Positions 46,101 through 49,000 of a stretch of 49,000 nt of DNA are shown one piece after another. This DNA is from Owenia fusiformis. Its lineage: Eukaryota > Annelida > Polychaeta > Sabellida > Oweniidae. The stretch is from positions 8,506,432-8,555,431 of the forward strand of contig CAIIXF020000012.1 of assembly GCA_903813345.2 (NCBI GenBank), read 5' to 3'. Positions within the stretch are counted from its first letter, which is position 1. Each line of letters opens with the position of its first letter. The notes under the pieces are model-generated. The model was given only the letters and a program-made list of their open reading frames with translations. It did no database searches and was not told the DNA's origin. A program made the translations under genes and the position numbers.

Positions 46101-47400
46101 GTCCCTAGTAGGATTGAAGTACGACGGTTTGGTTCGTAGTACGTCCAGCTTGTCGCTAGTATGTTGTCACTCGTTCTAATTGTAGAACGTGACGACCACG
46201 GGAACATTTTGAGCATGTTCTAAGTTCAAGAGGACCTACCCGTTCGAGTACGTTCGATGAAGTTTGTAAAAACGGTTCTAAGTATGTCCAGTCCGTTCGT
46301 ACACAGTTGAAGCCCGTTTTCGAGAACGTAGTGAGAACTAGTTTGGTGTGATAGTAGGGTTATCTGGTATCAAAAACATCTGGCGCTTGTTCATAGATGC
46401 AAAACACATTTTTAGTATGTTCGATCATGTGACAATGGCATAAAATTTATGAGATCACTGTAAGATTTCGCAGAATTCACTCAGTACACCTACTACTATG
46501 TCATTAAGCTGTATTACATCACAATTTTTCGGTTTATTTGATCTAATAAGCCACTGTTACAGACATTGTTGCTTAGTATCCCATTTATCACCAAAAAACA
46601 CTTGACAAACATATTACAAAACACAAAATGCTATGAAGTCACAAATTATAAAAAATTTCACAAATTCACATGGATTTAATTGACAACTTCGCGAAGATTA
46701 ATTTTTGTGATTTTATCACAATTGTGAAAAGCGTGAAACTAAATCGCACACAAAAAATACTGGGTGTACAGTACTGTTAAATATTAATATATACAGTTTA
46801 ATAATATATACTGTTTAATATTTACTGTTTGATATATACTGTTTAATATATTCATGTATATTGTCTATTTCCAGTGACAAGGACGAGTCAGACGAGGACA
46901 CAGAAGAGGAGGAATCTGAAGATGGGACTGTAGAAGAGGATGCAGAAGAAGAGGATGTAGAGAATGATGTACATATAAAGGACAAATCAGTTGATGAAAC
47001 TAACCAATTGCTTAAAAAAGAATCTGCCGATAATGATGTATCAGACAACGTGATCAATTCAGAACAGTGCCCTGTCAATGTGGAGGACTTAAATGCTCCC
47101 TTGGACACCAATTCTTCTCCCTCAAATACTAATTCTGCTCCCTCAAATTCAAATTCATCTCCCTTAGGCCTAAATTGTGATACAAATGAACACCAAAGTG
47201 GAGCATGTTCACTACCAAGTCAAGATATAGAGGGAGCTAGTATAGAAACAGGTTTTGGACACATGGCCATAAGTGAAAGGCAGCCAGAACCAAGTGCAAT
47301 AAATAAGGATAAAACATTCAATAGTACCCTAAACACAAATTCTGGAAACAAAAATAAAACATCAGTGTTACAAGAGGATCAGTTTGAAGATGCTGATTGA
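36973..47400 (+). CDS. TSR3: TSR3, 18S rRNA aminocarboxypropyltransferase (six coding exons)
   Basis: TSR3 transfers the 3-amino-3-carboxypropyl group of S-adenosylmethionine to a hypermodified pseudouridine of 18S rRNA during late small-subunit maturation in the cytoplasm. The exons join to about 440-450 residues, longer than the roughly 310 of the human protein, mostly because of an acidic, Ser/Asn-rich tail. In order: a Gly/Arg-rich start, a short acidic linker, the RLI-associated block ([20 protein letters not shown]), then the conserved core with [27 protein letters not shown] and LSCVEAYAA, and the FKWG and [13 protein letters not shown] helices. Exons are 36973-37107 (or to 37135), 37689-37911, 38167-38360, 39128-39307, 44485-44551 and 46875-47400. 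All have GT/AG borders. Phases agree for exons 2-6 but not between exons 1 and 2. Intron 4 holds an antisense LINE. Confidence 0.93.
37689..37911 (+). CDS. TSR3: TSR3 coding exon 2
   Basis: Acceptor CTTTCAG/GT and donor ACAA/GTACGT. After two bases of a split codon it encodes [11 protein letters not shown], then the Cys-containing block with [16 protein letters not shown], then [14 protein letters not shown]. The HCDP...CSGRKLAR stretch is the RLI-associated domain shared with archaeal homologues. The exon ends in phase 2, which agrees with exon 3. Confidence 0.95.
38167..38360 (+). CDS. TSR3: TSR3 coding exon 3
   Basis: Acceptor ATTACAG and donor ATAG/GTATAT. It encodes [20 protein letters not shown], then [35 protein letters not shown] and IFYIIG, the most conserved part of the family and the SAM-binding region. 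The open frame continues to 38536 past the donor, but that part is intron. Confidence 0.97.
38361..39127 (+). other. TSR3 intron 3 with palindromic insertion
   Basis: A 767-base intron. At about 38952-39028, CTACTTAATTTGGCAG and CTGCCAAACTAAGTAG form an inverted pair with one mismatch, followed by TACAGTAA. The words resemble those at 48715-48790 (TACTTAATTTGGCG), so both are probably pieces of one MITE family. Confidence 0.6.
39128..39307 (+). CDS. TSR3: TSR3 coding exon 4
   Basis: Acceptor CATTATAG and donor GAAG/GTACTT. It encodes [20 protein letters not shown] and [20 protein letters not shown], then a Gln/Lys/Glu-rich helix. This matches the FKWG...LLD.YA helices at the end of the conserved core. 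Phase 1 in and phase 1 out, agreeing with both neighbours. Confidence 0.97.
39369..39550. mobile_element. CAGGCC MITE in TSR3 intron 4
   Basis: A 182-base element starts CAGGCCCGTAGCCAGGATT and ends CCTCCTGGCTTCAGGCCTG, inverted repeats with about two mismatches in 17. GGGGGGTTCACTTTT occurs twice inside. The ends recall the GGCGTAGCC family of units A and B and the CAGG ends of hAT elements. No 8-base target duplication is visible. Confidence 0.65.
39680..40679 (-). pseudogene. LINE ORF2 C-terminal part, frameshifted
   Basis: Beyond the main ORF2 frame, four shorter frames continue the same protein in shifted registers: 40470-40679 ([16 protein letters not shown]), 40166-40411 ([19 protein letters not shown]), 39874-40083 (ending [12 protein letters not shown], a LINE C-terminal zinc-like motif) and 39680-39874 ([11 protein letters not shown]). 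Together they cover the usual tail to just before the poly-A. At least three length changes are needed, all within 1 kb, while the upstream 2.7 kb is intact. Confidence 0.8.
40640..43330 (-). CDS. LINE ORF2, endonuclease plus reverse transcriptase (truncated by frameshift)
   Basis: The 896-codon frame begins [20 protein letters not shown]. The AP-endonuclease domain fills about residues 1-230: LQETH (about 35), GGDMNTVL (about 140), RRLDYIF and [12 protein letters not shown]. The reverse transcriptase follows at about 460-740: [38 protein letters not shown] and the catalytic YADD. This layout and sequence style fit the L1/Tx1 group. The frame ends at [10 protein letters not shown], where a shift separates it from its tail. 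The domain residues themselves look intact. It encodes the target-primed insertion enzyme of the element. Confidence 0.9.
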   Translation of the reverse strand: MRISSINVQGLRTKTKERRKLFDWIRKKKITVCFLQETHIVKEDIAIWKTQWGSELYALPHKTSSRGQVILIDKFEDDITDVIEVKLNSNENRVQILKIRKGEEKIMLVNVYAPNKDAEKLIFFNELKTVLRDTYEIGYDIIMGGDMNTVLNNNIDIISGNPHNEDVINRLKNTVKEFALTDVWRSLNEFKKEYTWCKYKPNFIARRLDYIFLTQGLASKVVHSDIWPCIKSDHRAVVVDIEFSNEKRGPGYWKLNNSNLEEIEYVNMINETIEQCTQQYKNTVNPQVLWDLCKCQIKQKSITYSKQNSVKKKSKYWELEYKLKTAQSNASVNPCKQNRDLVIKLQNEKEIIEEKMASGAMIRAKQNWVEKGEKNMKYFLSLEKQNSKKKTIEVLESDEGVKTNGLDDVMNSLFEYYSDLYEENGDVTYSLNEFLNDTECPSIDETESESCEGEITKSECAYANKQMKNSTSPGIDGLSPAFYKIFWCKVQCLLVNSLNYGLISGHLSNSQKKGIIVLLLKGKQLPRNKIKSYRPITLTCTDYKIGASVLAKRIQNVIVKIVHTDQNAYIENRGIHFNLKLIDDIIQYTDIEDLPGAIIALDYSRAFDSISKGYIKEVFEKINFGPDMKKWINIFNSDSNLAAVSNNGYFTDWFRLKAGLRQGCPLSAIIFIIATEMFACKVRQNQNVEGLKLPNDKEIKLTIYADDTTVFVKNKDSLIELLKVIDDFYKVSGLRLNMQKSEAMWIGRNKNSLESPAGLKWQLGKNAKLKILGVLFRNRGSAASIQENWNKKITKMNKIINQWSHRTLSIVGRINLVKSLVASQLTNLLMVFKAPDSVLKEINNVLYKFIWNLKPHYRGGERIKRKILRQSIENGGLNMVDIFLCKVLHYWSGYHV
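43347..44264 (-). CDS. LINE ORF1, nucleic-acid-binding protein with two zinc knuckles
   Basis: A 305-residue open frame upstream of ORF2. The first 100 residues contain [19 protein letters not shown], resembling the start of an RRM-like fold. About residues 155-190 hold two CX2CX4HX4C knuckles, [14 protein letters not shown] and [14 protein letters not shown]. The tail is highly charged: DDDDD and EEEEEE stretches, then a Lys/Pro-rich end. Such ORF1 proteins bind the LINE RNA to form the particle that returns to the nucleus. The frame is complete, with no internal stop. Confidence 0.88.
   Translation of the reverse strand: MAISHVNISHYEPDSSLMVSIDKTVLKAKGELLAIGQLNIQGTLIQISSYTKEALTPPERVSIHGIPLHISNSEVEGWIAEMVNITSPVQYAMKGTDKMKINTGNRFCYGHVKDDVILPRYNRLPLNNPFDNEAIIEYEVTVYINSQPINCARCLELNHMSRECPSKKPQCRKCGQIGHIARLCTQQEQDDDDDIAEPKQPDDDQSHDGEAGTKSEEVASEKSEEEEEEDQPETIPEKIYPLFDKNVKDAKSRNMNSDKVKKAKAKPELTNTKTPLKTAKDLNKKRPPHFTPPSVEKSGKQGKVS
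44485..44551 (+). CDS. TSR3: TSR3 coding exon 5
   Basis: A 67-base exon between acceptor GCTTTCAG and donor CAAG/GTAATA. It encodes [22 protein letters not shown]. The DPF-x-x-D(S) and N-x-N/R pattern is the conserved tail just after the TSR3 core. Phase 1 in and phase 2 out fit exons 4 and 6. It would be missed by a length-based search. Confidence 0.93.
44673..44924 (+). repeat. Dispersed 250-base repeat, copy 2 (TSR3 intron 5)
   Basis: Second copy of the repeat at 4217-4457, in the same orientation. It shares CACCACMAGGTGGCTCG, GGTCAGATAGCATGGCGGGT and AGTTCCCTTTAACTTAAA. No termini were recognised. Confidence 0.8.
44925..45563 (+). other. TSR3 intron 5, middle part
   Basis: No exon is seen. 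It contains a C run (about 45126-45138), and at about 45300-45370 a diverged match to the inner repeat at 2780-2850 (GCTTATGAAAACCATTTA, then TCTACTTG). Confidence 0.5.
45564..46360 (-). mobile_element. TA-flanked 0.8-kb MITE, copy 2 (TSR3 intron 5)
   Basis: It matches 12145-12948 in reverse orientation. The ends are ACCCCATTATCACACC on the left and the complement of ACCCTACTATCACACC on the right, with TA on both sides (45562-45563 and 46361-46362). The 24-base palindrome is kept exactly at 45821-45844. AGGTCATCATGACCT is at 45780-45794. The internal ATCACACCAAACAAGTT word is also present near 45966-45982. It does not touch the splice sites. Confidence 0.88.
46361..46874 (+). repeat. MITE half and TATATACTGTTTAAT repeat before exon 6
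   Basis: About 46665-46775 resembles the right half of the element at 47488-47892 (GGATTTAATTG.CAA.TTCGC, GCGTGAAA.TAATCGCA, GGGTGTACAGTA), with the left half missing. It is followed at 46775-46860 by about four drifting copies of ATATATACTGTTTAAT, ending 15 bases before the exon 6 acceptor. The bases before 46665 hold nothing recognisable. Confidence 0.7.
46875..47400 (+). CDS. TSR3: TSR3 coding exon 6 and stop
   Basis: Acceptor CTATTTCCAG. It encodes 175 residues starting [17 protein letters not shown], then a second acidic stretch ([12 protein letters not shown]), and then a Ser/Asn/Pro-rich part with three SNxNSxP-like repeats near 47108-47165. It ends QFEDAD and TGA. Long acidic, serine-rich tails after the core are common in TSR3 and vary in sequence. 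The exon is intact. No canonical AATAAA lies within 500 bases after the stop. Confidence 0.93.
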
Positions 47401-47487
47401 AATGAAAAATCTGAAAATATAAATGATAATTGAATATTCTATATTTGTATTGTAATGTAGTTTATGCTTAGCCGGATTCAGAATGTT

Positions 47488-47892
47488 TACTGTACGCCCA
47501 GTATTATTCGCGAGCTTTAATTTCGCGAATTTTGCGAAAACATGGTTTTGCGGCTATTAAATTTCGCGAATACTGTATTTTATCGTGTTGGGGGATTCCC
47601 CAGTATATGATGTCCATTCAAATTGCAGGCTATGATCACGTGAACAATCGTGCGCACGTGCTCTTTCATTGCCGCGCATGCGCATAGTAAAGTCATGGAG
47701 TTGCACAGTACTATTGAAGTACTATAACTCGATCCAAACTAGTAGACAAAACGAAATGCATCAGAGCCCCGGGTAAAAACAAATTCCCGGGGATTTAATT
47801 GGCAATTTCGCAACGATAATTTTTCGCGATTTAAACACCCTTGCGAAAAGCGTGAAAGTTAATCGCACGCGAATACTACCGGGCGTACAGTA
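47488..47892. mobile_element. TACTGTACGCCC MITE, 405 bases
   Basis: The ends are inverted repeats of about 25 bases (TACTGTACGCCCAGTATTAT and the complement of TACTGTACGCCCGGTAGTAT). Each end carries an AATTTCGCGAA or AATTTCGCAA-like motif inside. The interior has two CACGTG boxes (47637-47642, 47655-47660) and CGCGCATGCGCA (47673-47684), a full NRF1-type site. TA at each end may be the target duplication. A half copy is in TSR3 intron 5, and related words occur at 48715-48790. Confidence 0.82.
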
Positions 47893-49000
47893 ATTTTGAG
47901 TGATCAACAATATTCAAAATAAAGGGGTAGCACATCCTTGCTGCAAGGGTATTTTACAAATAGTGAATTTAGGCATAAATGAAGTCCTTTGAAGAAGGAT
48001 GGGGTAGCAGCCGTAAATGTGCTTCTTAATAATTCTAATTTTTTTTATTAATTCATAATGATAATTAAAACAAGAAAGTTTGAAAGCATTAAAGCCAGAA
48101 TGAAGTTCTCACCTTATGTTCCAAAATTTATTATTTGCAATTTAAAAAAAAAGTTTAATGGAGTTAATGGAGGGATTTGGTGAAGCGGGGGGGGGTACTG
48201 GGGTCCCCTCCAACCTATAGTTAATTTAGAATGATCCGTTTTCACTTTGGCTGAAACATGCCAAAGATACAAATTGCATTATTTTAGTCAAGATTTTATT
48301 TGTTGGGTTCCATGAAATATTCCTGTGTTATTATTGCTTTTGATCCTTTTTGAATTAGCCCCTTTACTTATTAAGTTAACACTACTATTTTGCAGCATTA
48401 CATAAGAGCAAGGTCCATTCACAGTTGTGACATTTTGTGATTAGAATAGGTGTAAAGGATTGGTATCGATAAGGTGAACTGAATTCAACAATGTTTTTCT
48501 CTCAACTTGATGTTGACTGATTGAAGACAATTTAATGCAAATATTATTTATATATAATTTATATAACTGTTTTTGTTAACATTTTTTTAGTGCGATTGTT
48601 TTTTGTTCCTTTTTACCAATTCTTGAGAATGAAATAAAATATCTTTCCGAAGATTGTTGGAACAAAATAGCATAAACAACATTTTCATAGCCCTCTCAAT
48701 TTTATAGTTACTGTAGATTGGGTTAATTTGGCGCTACTTAATTTGGCGATTTTGCCATTTTTGGCATATTGGCGGCTATTTAATTTCGCGGATATGTAAA
48801 AACAAAAATAAAAAAATAAAGAAAATAAATTTCTTTTGAGGACCACTGGCGATTTTCACCACGTTTGTACATTTTTGTGAGGTCATCCTTTACATTTTGC
48901 ACCTTGATCGATGCTGCTACTATACCGTGGTTTTCCTCTCTAGTTTTCCCTGAGTATTAATGATTGACTGACCAGTTCTGAGCCAATTTATGAGAGAATT
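47893..49000. other. Region after TSR3, no further gene seen
   Basis: AATAAA words at 47918-47923 and near 48635 are candidate polyadenylation signals for TSR3 if its 3' untranslated region spans the MITE. A G run lies at 48186-48195. Near 48715-48790, ACTGTAGATTGGG and repeated TTTGGCG/TTAATTTSGCG words look like one end of a further MITE of the TACTGTA family. No coding signal is visible. Confidence 0.55.

Noticed and set aside
46815-47111. Serine-rich protein on the minus strand
   Set aside because: Antisense shadow of the Asp/Glu-rich TSR3 exon 6.
1-49000. CRISPR array
   Set aside because: No series of identical short repeats with unique spacers; the tandem repeats present have no spacers, and the DNA is animal nuclear.

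Overview
The window is AT-rich, intron-bearing animal DNA dominated by transposable elements. The only host gene is one conserved eukaryotic ribosome-biogenesis gene, TSR3. The mixture of MITE families, CR1/Jockey-like and L1/Tx1-like LINEs, a tRNA-derived SINE promoter, a mariner remnant and many poly-G/poly-C runs fits a marine invertebrate (a mollusc or another lophotrochozoan is my best guess). The sequence alone does not settle the phylum. No prokaryotic operons, CRISPR arrays or canonical tRNA/rRNA genes were found.

Layout. Positions 1-1289 are non-genic with two small hairpins. Positions 1290-9882 form a large nested palindrome: two nearly identical 1.34-kb arms (1290-2627 and 8546-9882) in inverted orientation enclose 5.9 kb, which holds further inverted repeats (2668-3345; 4905-5318 with 7168-7706). 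Each arm carries a tRNA-like Pol III promoter. Positions 9883-16213 hold a minisatellite, a 0.9-kb foldback element, an 0.8-kb TA-flanked MITE and a decayed mariner-type transposon. Positions 16884-22846 and 27662-33472 are two direct copies of one roughly 6-kb segment (units A and B), each with private insertions of smaller elements. Between and after them lie pieces of a CR1/Jockey-like LINE on the minus strand (26256-26765, 33473-34047, 34744-35500), followed by a 500-base run of N (35501-36000).

The host gene TSR3 (18S rRNA aminocarboxypropyltransferase) lies on the plus strand in six recognised coding exons between 36973 and 47400. A probable housekeeping promoter with YY1-like and NRF1-like sites lies near 36560-36630. 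Intron 4 (5.2 kb) contains an almost full-length L1/Tx1-like LINE in antisense orientation: ORF1 with two zinc knuckles, ORF2 with endonuclease and reverse transcriptase, and a poly-A tail. Intron 5 holds the second copy of the 0.8-kb MITE. Another MITE with 25-base inverted ends lies just after the stop codon.

I did not find a convincing new biological system. The most noteworthy observations are: a small MITE family with 9-base target duplications, supported by a duplicated unit that lacks some of the insertions; an 0.8-kb MITE family that carries a perfect 24-base palindrome and a consensus nuclear-receptor IR3 site in both copies; the large nested palindrome with Pol III promoters in its arms; the arrangement suggesting that unit B lies inside a CR1-like LINE; and a reading-phase problem at the first TSR3 intron. 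All similarities were judged by eye, and no alignment or database search was run.
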